From Cladosporium sp. IMV 00045 (Eukaryota > Ascomycota > Dothideomycetes > Cladosporiales > Cladosporiaceae), in contig MSJI02000369.1 in assembly GCA_001931905.2 (NCBI GenBank), forward strand, positions 1 through 64,000: DNA of 64,000 nucleotides. The letters are read 5' to 3'. The notes below the pieces were generated by a model, which made no database searches, had not been told where the DNA came from, and worked only from the letters and a program-made list of their open reading frames with translations. Below, one piece after another: positions 45,293 to 57,447 of the stretch. How positions within the stretch are numbered: the first letter of the stretch is position 1; each line of letters begins with the position of its first letter. Made by a program: the position numbers and the translations under genes.

Positions 45293-47094
45293 ATGCCCCA
45301 ATCGAAGACCAGTTCCATCTACACTAGAAGCTCCAATTCCCCAGATCGACCTTCCACTGCAGGATCCCTCTCCACGGCTGCCACTTCTGCGACATCACTC
45401 CGGCTCCCTAGCTTCAGGCGGAAGCCTACGCCAAATCAGCGCAAACCTCGGCCAAGATCAGTCCCCGGAGATTGGAACACACTTCTTGGGATCACACCAG
45501 AACACAGTAATACATCGTCGCAGCGGTCCAGCTTGAGTCTTGCGGACTCGTATGCGGACTTGATTGGTGCAGGCATCAAACAAGACATTCAAAAGAATAA
45601 TCAAGAACACCACAATATCAACCAGCACGTTCCGAGTACCAAGCAGAACCTTCCAAAGGTCAGAGTCCAGGCACCAAGCGTTAAGCAGGTTGATAAATCA
45701 ATCGCGATGGGAGGTAACAGAACCAGTCAGAGTCTGAACGGAAGCCTTGAAGGCAGACGCAGGACTCAAGCATTCGAAGAACAGTACCAATATAAGGATA
45801 ATGTTTACGGTAGCGCGAGGGAGCGCGTGCATCGAGAATCACCCGTCATTGGTGAACTCCGAACAAATGTCATCGTAAGTGCAGTCAAGTTGCTAATCTG
45901 ATCAATTGCTAACATGTTTTCGATTAGATCAAAGACGAATTCACTCTGGTAACCGACATGTCGTTTCATCTTGCTGCAAGATACTCGCGACCAGATTCAT
46001 CGATCATGATCAACGTCGACCACAGTTCATGCCTTGCTCTTGCTGGCACTTTTGAGCCTTGTTACATTCTCACAATCTCGACCGTTCCTTCGCAGATGCA
46101 GGCTTCAACAAACAAGCGAAACGCCGCACTGATTCAATCATTCATGGCTGACATACTCAGTGTCCCGCCTGAGCGGGGCATCATCAAATTCGTCTCTATT
46201 CCGGAAGAAAATTACGCAGTCAATGGTAACACCCTGTTTGGAGAAATTGAGCGCCTCGAGCAAAAGCAGTTCTCCAACGGTGGCGGCGTGAAGCGTGCCG
46301 TGACCGATGTTCGCAAGAACATGCCGAACTTCAAGAGGAACAGCATTCCCAAACTCGACCTTGATTTTGCCAGAAATGCAGACAAGGCCGACGGTTTCGA
46401 TGGTCATATTGAGGAGATGCAGAACGGCGTTGTACCAGCGCCACTGCATCCAAGAGTGCCTGACGCCTTTGAGCTGGTAAACCCTGGCGGGCAAAGGCCA
46501 TCTACTTCACACGGTGGCTCTCAGAATGCCAGCTTCGCTTCGTTACACAACCTTCGTCTCAACAGCTTGCCCAGAGAAGACTTCGAGGGCCCAGGAGCAA
46601 GAACATCGTTCGGCAGACCCAAGACCGTTTCTGGCGCCCCACAAGGCTGGTTAAGCGAGACTCCCGACATCCTTCCCAGCACCGACAGCGACGACGCAGC
46701 ACCGCCACCCATCCTCAAACCGGACGCCAAACAAAGCTTCAAACCTAAAGAGCACAGCCGCACGACTTCCTCTCCAGACTTCAAATCTCAACCTCAGCGC
46801 CCAATCTTGAAATCAGCACTCTCCTCCACCAACAGCGTCAACAAAACGAAACCCGCGTATCTGGAGAATCCGAAACCTACCTTGATCAAGGGCCATTCAC
46901 GCAAGAACTCGAAGTCTCCCGAAGCCTTGCCGCAAGAGGACACTGCTGCTAATATGGCCAAGCGTCGGACTTCTGTCAACGCCGGGAAAGACGCCGCTCC
47001 TGCGGGCAAGACCCCTCAACCGCCGCCTGTGCCCGAAAGTAAACAGACCAAAGTCAGCAAGCGGAAGAGTTTCTTGTCCGCTTTTAGAAGGTAG
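45293..47094 (+). CDS. MIF/tautomerase-domain protein with long extensions, copy B
   Basis: Exons 45293-45874 and 45928-47094 (53-bp intron), 582 aa. Same architecture as copy A: basic Ser-rich N-terminus, MIF-like domain at about 185-310, low-complexity C-terminus ending KVSKRKSFLSAFRR. It differs from A by about 14 substitutions and a two-residue insertion (FKRNSIPK for FKSIPK), all outside the MIF-like core, which is identical. As in A, the catalytic Pro1 and the CxxC of animal MIF are absent. Confidence 0.87.
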
Positions 47095-47473
47095 GCGGGT
47101 CTGATGGTGCATGAGAGTTGGTGCGTAAATTCACGGAAACCTCTAAACGAGAGAGATCAGAGGTAGCTGAAGAAGACAGAGCCTCGAAAGATGATACGGC
47201 CAACCTATATCAAGATTACAACCCATATGACAAATAATACAATGACTATTTCGTTCAGCCCTTCATCTGAGTTGCACTTCACCGAGAAAACAGAGCTCTC
47301 CCTCCCGTCACAGCAACAGTCTAGCTCATCCGCCCTCAGATCTTCAATTACCAGCAGACAACCCATCCACGAAAAATCCCCACCCGACCTGCGCCAATTC
47401 CATCCCAAAGCCGAACAATCACGCGGCCCTCTACCACCACGCCTCCCAACCGACAACAATCCACCAAGCTTCC
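47095..47473. other. Convergent 3' region within copy B
   Basis: 379 bp between the MIF gene and the four-TM gene. No gene seen. Confidence 0.45.
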
Positions 47474-48418
47474 TCAAGCCTTATCCCTCGGCATCTTCTC
47501 ATACTCCCCCAACTCAACCATCTTCTCCCCATCCTCCTCGCCTCCTGCAGCAGAAGCAGCAGACCTGCCACGACTCTTCATCGTCAAAGATCCTCTCGCC
47601 TCCTTCAAAGCTAGCAAAGCCAGCGCCAGAATCCCCAAATGCAGCACGAGCAAGACCACGGGCGCGTAAGTCGCGAAGCGCTATTCGTCAACGAAGAAGA
47701 GAAACGTCAGCCTTGCCCATCACACACCAATTGCAGCCCCCAGAGAAACAGAAAACAAAACGAGAAGGAAGAGGAAGAAGGAACTTACACTCTCCCCACA
47801 AACCCGCCCAAAATCCCCAGGCAGCCCGTCCTGGCTCCGCACTCCGCGGGAAATCCAACCGCACGTCCAGCTCTGCAGGGTATCTCTCGTCGGGGCGCGG
47901 CCGTTGAGGACGAGAGGGAGGACGGTGGCTGGGAGGGCGAGGAGGGCGGAGAGCAGGCTTGTTGTCGCGATTACTGTTGGTAGTGTCGGGAGGAGAGTTG
48001 CGGTTTTGAGGAGCTGGGGGTTTGGTCAGCCTCACATCCAATTTTCTACAGCTTTTCTTGTTCTTCTCTTCCCTGTGTTGAAGATCGTCTCGGGGATCCC
48101 AATCGCTTTGCAGACAAGGAGCAGATCTTTCAAGGAAGCACGGACACATACCCCCAAAAAGCCCAGAAGCATCACCAACACCGCCACGCCATCAAGCAGC
48201 ACGATCGCCGCGCTCGAGCCGACTACAAGCTGCAAACCTCGCAGGTCGAAGTGGTCGCGCCATAGAGGGAGGAGCCAGGGGTTGGTGGTTTGTTGCGAGT
48301 TGAAGAGGGAGAGGGTGCGTGATGCGAAAGCTAGGGTGAGGAGGGAGAAGAGGAGGGTGAGTGGGAGGAGGATCAGGGGCGGGAGGGAGAGGGGGAGGGA
48401 GGGCTTGTGCGTGGGCAT
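47474..48418 (-). CDS. Four-TM membrane protein, copy B
   Basis: Exons 48418-48152, 48013-47789 and 47680-47474, all phase 0, 232 aa. Same four hydrophobic segments and charged tail as copy A, starting MPTHKPSLPLSLPPLILLPL. Substitutions are more frequent than in the FYVE and MIF genes but mostly conservative within membrane segments. Exon 3 is one codon shorter, with loss of an Ala in the AAASAAGG run. Family unassigned. Confidence 0.8.
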
Positions 48419-51054
48419 TGTTGGGTGGTTTTGGTTGGTGGTGATGGTTGAGAAATGGATATGAAGGAAGGTGGTTTGCGTTTGATCGAAGAGAATCGGT
48501 TGAAGAGAAGCAGAAGGGGTCACGACCGTGTCTCTCCTGGCCACGAGATGGCGGTGGTGGTTACGCAAGAATCGACCAGGCCGGCTGGGCCTTACCTATC
48601 TATGTATATCAACAACAACACAAACTCAATTCCACACACCCACCCATTATTGAACCACCGCAGCCGCCCTTCGCAAGAAAGCACGTCAGCCTCCCTGAAG
48701 GCCGCAACAACAAGAACATACACGAATCCAGCACCGTTCGTCAGCCATGGCGCTTAAAGCCCATCAAACCACGACCTCACAAGCAAATGTTGGAAAAGCT
48801 TGTGCTTTTCGTCCTTACCAACACACTCTGCGCGCGTAGAAACGCGTCCCCAATGGCCGCGCCACTTCCAGCACTGGGGGCCCACGCGCGAAAGGCGAGA
48901 TGATAGACACCAGAAAGGCTTCCGTCGTACAAGGTCACACGCACGCAAGCGCTCGCTTGTGAGTCGTACATGTACAACGACCAGGTGGAATGCACGCATG
49001 CATGCTGTGTGCTGCGTGAGGTGGATAGGTATTTTAAACTCAGGTGAAGTCAAGCTGGGCGGCTTAGGGTGACGTTGATTGGACGACCTTTTGTTGACGA
49101 CGTGGGAGAGATGCATGCAGGCTGGTACGGGCACCGGCACCGGGGGATGGTATAGGTCCTCCGACCTGTCTCTCTTTCCGGGCGCTTGGAGGAGAACCAC
49201 GAGCCACGGAAATAGCAGATGCTGGACGCCTGAGGAGACATTGTGATTAGGCGGGCGGTTGTAGGTAAAGAGTGCACGTCAACTGTCTTGTGATACTGCA
49301 AGATCAAAACGTTTATTAGGTATCAATCAAACATACAGAGATAGAAAGCTCAGCAACAATCCAAAGTGAACGAGAAGGCGTGCAGCTCCGTGCAGACAAC
49401 TAGATCTCTCTTCCCGTGAGCAGGAGATCAGATTGCTTTTCCTCGTCTTTCTCGAAAGAAGACGCGTTACGACCCTTGCACAGGGAACGTGAGAAGTACC
49501 ATGCAAAGACGCGAACTGGCAGAGACCATGCACACGAAACAGTGCATACTGTACACCGATACCCGGCGGCGCAAACCCCATACAACTCCTTTCTCCGCGA
49601 TCCCGGGGGGAACCAACTATTGTAACAGTAGTAGCAAAAGCAGTAGTACGCACCCCGAGAAAAGCAAAAGCAAAAAAGCAAGAACGACCCCATCGCGCAA
49701 GCGAGAAGTTCCAAACAGATTAAATACCTACTGTACCTAGTCCAAATCGCTCCCCATGGCCTCGCCAAATCCACATGGCCGCGAAGCGAGTCGAAGCGAG
49801 TTAACTGTAAAATAAATAATAAGGGTCTCGCGAACTCGCAGGCATGGCACATGTGGCAGGGTTGATGTGTTCCTTTTCATTAGCGAAAATAATTAATTAT
49901 TGGCAAAAGCAACGTTTCCCCGATAAGCGTGCCCTTCCCCAACTCTCAACATCCCTGCCCTTGTCCTTGCTCCCTGTTCCTTGTTGCTCATGTTGTCTGT
50001 GTGTTTGAGATTTGAGCAAGCGGAATCGAGGGACGGGGGCTTGGGTGCTTGGATGCTTGAGGGTGGAGAAGATGGAATTGGCGAGACAGGGAAGCGAAGG
50101 GGGGGATGGATGCCGAGGAGGCCGAGACGTCAGGTTCGACAAGAATTGGTATTTGAGGATTGGCGGTCTAGACGAGGTTTTGAGGTTTGTGGAGGAAGGG
50201 TTCTGTGATGATAGTAGGAGGTACGTGCTTTCTGTTGGCATGTCACTGTCGCGGAGGGATGGAGATGGAGATGGGGGAGTGCACTTCGCACGCGAGGAGG
50301 AAGGTTGCACATGTGTGTTCCAGGAAGAAAAGGAAAGTGGACGGCGGGCACGAAATGCAATGAACAAAAGCTTTTGTTTCTGCCTCTTGCGTGGCCCATA
50401 TATATATACTTGAGAGCGAGTCTTTCAAAAAAGTGACTAAACAATAATAATGATGATTGATAGGTAGGTAATACAATCCCTCGACCGAAACCGAAGGAAG
50501 AATAGTAATAATGAAATCAATCGAAAACCAAAACCAAAAATTGCCGTTGACCAAAAACTGCCGTTTCCCGTTAAATTCCAATTTAGATTCCCATAAAAGA
50601 CCCCGTCTAGCCAGCAAAAAGAGTAATGAAATAAGCAAAGGACCCGCGCGATCTATGGTGTGGGTATATCTCTCGAACGAAATCGGAGAAGGAAAATCAA
50701 GAAAGAGATCGCTAAAACGCTAAGAGTAAGCAAAAGGATGACTCGACCCGGTCTTGCTTCCTGTTCCTGTCCAAAGGACGGGGGAGGGAGCAAGGGACGG
50801 GAGGAGTGAAGAAGCGAAAAGGTCGCTAAAGTCGCAGGACTGCAAAAAAAGGTGTTTAAAAAGATTCAATAGGGAGATCAGGAATCGTGTTCGTCTGATT
50901 GCTCTTCGCCGATAGCTGCTGTTGATCGTTGTGTCGGCGATGTGTGTGGTGTAGAAATGGCTTGACTGCGTGCTGTGTAATCGTGTCGTGCGTTATTTGT
51001 AGAAGGTAGTGAAGGGATTTGTCGGAGGTTCGTTCACTCTTGGTCGACCCAAGT
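48419..51054. other. Intergenic within copy B
   Basis: 2.6 kb counterpart of 34135-36663, with several small indels relative to A. The 550 bp adjoining FYVE (about 50505-51050) are again the best conserved part. Confidence 0.5.
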
Positions 51055-52206
51055 TTAGAAGGTGCTCCAGACCATGCCGCCCTCTGAGCGCGCCATACTG
51101 CCAACGATCATGTTGGGATCTTGTTTGACGTGTTGCGGGATGGGCAGACCAGGCTTCGCAGTGTTGCCGGAGAAGGAGCTAGTCATGGACCCGGAGAGGC
51201 TGGAGGCGCGAGAATGGCGCAGCTTCTTAACAGTGCGCCATGCGCGAAAGCAGGCGTCACATGCTTTGCTCTCGGTGCCATTGGGGTTGTATCGGGCGTT
51301 TTGGTCAAGAGGGACGGTGCGGGTGAGGTGAGATGCGCAGACGACGTCGCCACAGCGGCGGCAGTGGTGCTTGCGGAAGTACCACGTGAATGCAGTCGAG
51401 CACAGCGCACAGGACTCGGCAGACTCATTAGGCTGGAAGGAGATGTTAGTAATTGGTCATTAAGGTCAAGTATTGTGATGCAAGGGGATGTGCAGATGTG
51501 CGCGTGATCAGGCACGACCCGCTTTGCGCCCGTGTGAGACCATGATGATTGCGATTGCGTGACACCTTGCGTGCTCCCCGGGGTCGCTCATATAAAAGCG
51601 CGGTATCGCTCACGGATCAACGCTCTGCAGCACCACATCTTTCTGCACCTGTCGATCGGTGCTTCGAAAATATCCGAGGCTCCCAATCGACTGCATATAA
51701 AAAAAAAAAAAAAAAAAAAAAGAAGACGAGAGAATGTTGAAACGTACCTTCCAGTGGGCAATAGTCGGCGGTCCAGTCACTTCACCATACTCCTCATCGA
51801 TACCTTCGCTGGCGGCTCTGCTCAACCCTTGACGAAGCAAGTCCAAATCCGACTCTTGTGCTGATGAAGTAGGAGCTTCAGTCATACCCATGCCAAAGTT
51901 ACCACTGTCGAAGCTGTTCTGCTTGCTGGATGGCGGCGTATCTGGGGCGCGAGGACCGGGAATGTCTTTGGGTCTTGAGGACTCGGTCGGGCGAAGGCAT
52001 GCGGGGGTGTAAAGAGGCTGTTTCTGCGGACGCAGCTGACGGACGTGAAGGTGCGAATGATAGCTTGTAGGCGACTGATTTGACGAAGGAGGAGTCTGAG
52101 GCGAAGTGCTGTTCGGGTGGTAGGATTGAGGAGGTGAGGGAGTGGTGTTTTGTCCCATAGTGTACGGACTATTACTCGCAGCGCGAGGGAAGGCGGTCGC
52201 CATCAT
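51055..52206 (-). CDS. FYVE zinc-finger protein, copy B
   Basis: Exons 52206-51748 and 51432-51055, 278 aa. Exon 1 protein is identical to copy A (153 residues). Exon 2 differs by two conservative changes (Ile to Val, Val to Ile). All zinc ligands and the RKHHCRRCG patch are kept, as is the W-x-x-N variant of the WxxD motif. The 315-bp intron contains an A23 run absent in A. Several DNA differences in exon 2 are silent, showing purifying selection after duplication. Confidence 0.92.
51699..51721. repeat. A23 homopolymer
   Basis: Twenty-three consecutive A on the plus strand within the FYVE copy-B intron; copy A has ordinary sequence at this place. Confidence 0.9.
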
Positions 52207-54849
52207 GTTGAGATGTGTTGGTGGGAGAGTGGGAAACACGTTATATCATAGAACGATATATCGTTTCGGCTTCTTTGATCGATTGAGGAGTCGTGTGGAC
52301 GAGACCTCAAGTGGACGGGGACTGTCTGAAGGAGCAGTCGCGCGACGATGGGAAGATAAATTGCTGCGACGACTATCGTATCGTAGCGGTCTGGAGAATC
52401 CCTGCCTTTTGGGGCGCGGACCTTGCAGTAAGGGGATCGGGTTGGGTGATACGGAGGGCTTCGACTGCGGTGTTGATTGCTGACCACTCCAGAGATAAGA
52501 GGTGACGGAGTGTCGGGTACCGTAGCGTGTGGTGTGACCGAACTGGTGGGTGTGTTGTGTTGTTGCTGGGTGAGAAGTCGATAAGACGACTGGCGGCGAC
52601 TAGGTGCCTATGTACAACAGCGCGGTGAAGGGCGTGCGAGGAGTAGCGACGACGACGGCGACGACGATAAGGCATGTGAGGGAGGGCGCCGGGTGATATG
52701 GTTGTATAAGGCGATAGGGCCATACTGGCAGTGAACGGCGGTTTCCCCAAGCGTGGGTCTCCGCGGGTCGAGTGAGTTTGGGCCATGACACCAACACCAG
52801 CACCAGTATCCCACACTAACCGCATACTGACAGGCGTCGTGCGACACCCTTCGCGCTTTGTTCGGGCAGATGCCGTAGGTTTGCCGTTGATACAGACCGA
52901 AAGCAGAAAAACGCCGCATCTGATTGGGAAGAGATTTGCCTCCTCACTTCCGACTTCCACACGTGAATTATCGTGCTCGCGTTGGAAGGGATTTCTTTTC
53001 CCTCACAGAAGCAAATCATGTCATGATGCCTGCAACGTCGATACGATGGTGTGTTCTCGATACCCTGCTCGATCCCGATGGCTCATCGCAGATGCTGGCC
53101 AGATATGCCCGCTTCATGCCTACCTTAGTAACGTGCAGAGAGGCCGTTGACCGTCGGCGCACTTCTTATCTTGGTCCAATGAGAGCAGCGACATTCAAAG
53201 GACGCACGGCCACCGCTGCAGCCGGGGCATGCATGGACGCATCCTTGCCCTCACGCCTCTGTCATTAGCCCAGGACAGGCCCTGATGAGGGTCCGCCGAC
53301 AGCACGAAGCTTCGAGCCTTCGAGAGGTTCTCGCAGGGCGGCCATGCTACGGCGCAACCGCTTTGGAACCGCTTTCGAATGTCGGACCCCTAGGTCGAGC
53401 CCCAAGTAGTATCATGTCGCGTGCGCCAACAGTCTGTGCGAGCTTCAGACGTTGAAGAAAAGTTCGTTTTACGTGATGCCAGCGTAGCCCATCCCACGGC
53501 AGAGACAATACTCCCAATGAGCGCCGCGGCATTGACACCAAAGAAAGTGGCCCTGAAATGGCCAGCCCACCTCGCCCGGGCGAAGCTCTCAGGACGTGCG
53601 TTTGATATCGTGGGATGGACTCGAGGGGTTGCTGGGCTTGGAGAGGACTTGGTAGGACTTGTTACATAGCCGCGTGTGGCCGCACCACCCACCCACTACT
53701 ATTGCCCACTCCAGGTCGCTCCAGCCACGCAAGCCAGATGGACATGGAACGATAGACCGTTGCTGAACTGACCACTAGCACTGCCAATGTAGACCATCGC
53801 CACTGAGAGTCGATGTGCCATGACCTGGTATGTCCAAGACCCAAATAGCAAAAAAGTGCCGACTGGAGGCCTGGATTATTGGACGGCGTGGCGTGGAAGG
53901 AGGCCTCTCAAGACCAGGGACTCCAGGAGCCAGGCAAGTGCCGTGTGGTTGACTACTGGCGCATGCATACACTTGCGAGACTTGCAGCGGTTATGGCTCA
54001 ATTGGGTGGAGTTTCATCCCAACGAATCTGCTGGGGCACCACCAGCGAGGCAGCTCATCACACTATCAACTACCAACTGCAGGTCATCAAGTGAAGAGTA
54101 GCGTGCCCCGATATTCTTGCGCTCGTTCCACCATCTACTGCTGCGAGATTGATTGTGATGTTGTTGTTGTTTCTCCCCAGCCTCCAGATGGCCGGGTCTG
54201 GCTCAAGCTCTCACCGAGCATTCGCCTTGGGGCTGACTTACATCATCCCCTTTTCTTCTTCCAGCTTTGGCTCGCCTGTCCCTCTCTCCCTCTCGACTTC
54301 ACCCGTTCACCACCACCACCCTCTGTGCTTTTCCGGCCGATCGTCACATCTCCGTTGAGATATCCTGATATGCTTCACTGCATGTATTACCCTGACTCTT
54401 CATCCCTTGACGTAACTTGGTATTTCCTATCTTTGCTTTTGATTTTTGCTTATGCTTGCACATCATTTCCCCTCTACCATCTTTCATTAAAATGTCTTGT
54501 TTGGAACTCCCGACAGCCACGCCAGTGTTTGTTGTGTCGTCGGGCCTCGGTTCGGCTCTACCGTTGTCGAGTCCCTGGACACGCTTATTATCCCTACCTT
54601 AGTCAAGTTCGGTTGCGCAACCTGATGCGGCTACATCAATCCGTCACTGGCCAAAGCGCTTGAACCCTGCAGATCTTGCCTTGACCGCACACTCACGGCG
54701 ACATCATTCTGCGGAGCTCAACCTCCATAACCCAATCCTTCAGCGAGCCAGCGAGCGTCACCGCCAACTTGTCGAGATCGTTCTGTACTGCTGCTGCGCA
54801 ACCACTTCCCCGGCTATAGTTCGCGGCGAATCTTTATTTATCACTTGTA
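52207..54849. other. Long intergenic region
   Basis: 2.6 kb between divergent FYVE copy B and the fatty alcohol oxidase. Open frames (longest about 195 codons on the minus strand at 52373-52960) have no family features and unusual composition. T/C-rich stretches at 54240-54500 look like the oxidase promoter or leader. Confidence 0.5.
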
Positions 54850-57266
54850 ATGTCTGAGCCGCAACTCCAGACCCCGCCAGACGATCGGCCGCCTGCCATC
54901 CCTCTGCCTCCGCCGCCACATCATGTCTTGACTGCTGAACAATGGGGCATCTTCGCCGCGATCGCCGACACCGTGATACCGTCTTTCACTCCAGCTCGAG
55001 GGAACAGACTCCTGCAGCACCCATTACGGGCAGATCTGTATGCAGGTGCTAGAAACCGCATTCTGCGAATCGCCAGCGCCGGCGCCCAGCCGGAAAACGG
55101 TCTTGTCGATGATTTCCTCAACGAGAATGCTACCGCGCAGTCGGAATTCAGACACAGTCTGCTGCGCATGTTGGGATATCAGATGAATGATACCGCCAAA
55201 AAGGGATTCCTGTTCATCCTCAATTCTCTCAAGTAAGGCGTGCCATATTCTTTTTGCCATGCTATTCCAAAAGTCGTCGATGAACGTTCCAGATTTTCTC
55301 TTGCAAACGACAAGCACCACCAATTAATTGAACGCGCAAGTGAAATGAGCTGACACCCACAAGCACACGAGCGGGCTCGCTTCTGCTGACCGGCTACGCA
55401 ACACCTCTGGATTGTCTACCCATTCAAGACCGTGAACGTGTACTACAAGGATGGGCTACTTCAAGACTTTCCATGCTGCGTGGCCTTCATGCCTCCATGA
55501 CAGCGCTTGCTACCGTCTACTGGGTTCGCACTTCCCCAACTTTGGGACACATTCTTGGATATCCGCGCGTGCCCAACCATGGTAGTCCAGCGAAGGATGG
55601 CTATCCATTTCGCTTCCTGCAGTTCCCGCCATCGAGCTCACCTGAGCCGGAAATCATCACAGCTGACGTTGTCATCGTTGGAAGTGGCTGCGGTGGCGCC
55701 GTTGCAGCGAAGACCTTGGCCGAATCAGGCCTGAAAGTCATCGTCGTGGACAAAGGATATTACTGGTCTCCTCTGCGTTTGCCTATGTCTGAACAAGAAG
55801 CGGCTACACACCTCTTCGACAACGCCGGCATGATCATGTCCGAGGGCGCAGTCATGTCGATCGCCACTGGCAGCGCATGGGGCGGGGGCGGTACGGTGAA
55901 TTGGAGCGCTTCATTGCAAACGCAAGGCTACGTTCGACAGGAGTGGTCGCACAAGTTTGGCCTCAAGAGATTCACAGGCAGCGAGTTCCAGCAAGACCTG
56001 GACGCCGTCTGTGATCGGATGGGTGTCGGAACATCCGCTATCGAGCACAACAAGACGAATCAGGTCCTGCTTGAGGGCGCAAGGAAATTGGGATGGAGCG
56101 CGAAGCCTGTGCCGCAGAATACCGGCGGTGAAGCACACAATTGCGGTTACTGTACGCTTGGATGTGGCAGCTGTGGAAAGAAAGGGCCAACAGAAACTTT
56201 CTTGCCTGATGCTGCTGAGGCTGGTGCTGAATTTATTGAGGGGTTCGAGTGCGCTGAGGTTGTCTTTGATGAGTCTACTAATGGACAGCGGGTAGCAACC
56301 GGCGTTCGAGGTCGCTGGACCGCGCGGGATGCTGCAGGAAATGTCGTTGGCCCTGACAGGCGGACTCAAGACCTGCTCATCAAGGCACCGCGAGTAATTG
56401 TGTCGACTGGTAGCATTGCTACTCCTCTCCTTCTCAAACGGTCCGGTCTGACGAACCCTCATATCGGCCGTCATCTTCACCTTCACCCCGTCTCTTTCCT
56501 AGCGGCCGTCTGGGACGAAGAAGTTCGGCCATGGGAAGGCCCTATCCTCACAGCCGTTGTGAACGAATTCGAAAACCTCTCCGGCGACGGCTACGGTGCC
56601 AAACTCGAAGCCACAACCATGCTCCCCGGACTTTTCCTCCCAGCCTTCCCCTGGCGCAGCGGGCTGCAAGCCAAATTGTTCGCAGCAAACATGAAACGGA
56701 CGACAGGCTACATCTCCCTCTCCCGCGACCGCCACGGCGGCACTGTCTCCTCTCAACCCGGGAACCCAGCCCGCGCTAAGATCACGTACGATCCATCTGC
56801 GTACGACAAGCAACACATCCTCCACGGCCTCCTCCGCCTCGCCGAGCTGCTGTACGTCGCTGGTGCACGGGAGATCCATTCGACAATCCCCACTTTACCG
56901 CCCTTCGTCCGCCCCACAGCCGACGACCAATCAAAAACAACTCTCACGCCCATCGAACACCCTTCAATCAACGACACCGCTTTCCAGGCCTGGCTGGCAC
57001 GGCTGCAGGCCACGGGAGGTCCCGCGAGGTTCGCTTCTGCGCATCAGATGGGTTCGTGTCGCATGGGTACGTCGGAGAGCAACAGCGCCGTCGATGAGAG
57101 GGGGAGGGTGTGGGGTTGCGAGGGTCTTTGGGTTTGCGATGCCAGTGTCTTCCCGTCGGCGAGCGGGGTGAATCCTATGATTACCAATATGGGGATTGCC
57201 AGAGGAATCGCCAGGGGCATCGTAGAGGAGTCGAAGGGGAACTGGGAGGCCAAGGCGAAGTTGTAG
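54850..57266 (+). CDS. Long-chain fatty alcohol oxidase (GMC flavoprotein)
   Basis: Oxidises long-chain fatty alcohols to aldehydes with O2, giving H2O2 (FAO family, EC 1.1.3.20). Exons 54850-55232 and 55364-57266 (131-bp intron), 761 aa. The N-terminal 210 residues are FAO-specific, including LTAEQWGIFAAIADTVIPSF and, across the junction, NTRAGSLLLTGYATPLDC. The FAD Rossmann motif is VVIVGSGCGGAVAAKTLAES; then GSAWGGGGTVNWSASLQT; a Cys-rich segment NCGYCTLGCGSCGKKG typical of FAOs; and the C-terminal GMC block with SAHQMGSCRMG (active-site His region) and CDASVFPSASGVNPMITNMG. The protein ends AKL, an acceptable PTS1, consistent with peroxisomal location. Stop is 181 bp from the convergent UPF0303 gene. 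Confidence 0.93.
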
Positions 57267-57447
57267 CATAGATGCTGTGTGTTTGGATATGGATGATCGT
57301 TGTATACTATTCGTTGTACTATGGGAGGACTCTTCCTCAATCTCACACGATGAAGAAGCAGCGTCCGAAAGTACAAATGCCCAAACAAAAACGTCATTTT
57401 AAATCTATCCCGACATATCACAAAACCAAGCCTTCAATTCTCAACTC

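Larger units (their letters stand above)
42360..52287. repeat. Segmental duplication, copy B (four-gene cassette)
   Basis: Collinear partner of 28090-37882, about 9.9 kb. The left boundary lies some 85 bp after the MNS1 stop. The right boundary is unknown because copy A is cut by a gap; the last shared bases are at about 52287. Copy B carries extra simple-sequence growth: A23 at 51699-51721 (in the FYVE intron) and an ATGT microsatellite at 44478-44496, both absent from A. No excess of stop codons or C-to-T decay is visible, so repeat-induced point mutation has not destroyed either copy. Confidence 0.95.

Noticed and set aside
28090..52287. Transposon or terminal-repeat explanation for the duplication
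   Set aside because: No transposase, LTR or inverted termini seen at the visible boundaries; contents are ordinary spliced host genes.
52373..52960. 195-codon minus-strand open frame upstream of FYVE copy B
   Set aside because: No recognisable domain, Arg-rich runs, no splice logic, and it lies in the expected promoter region.
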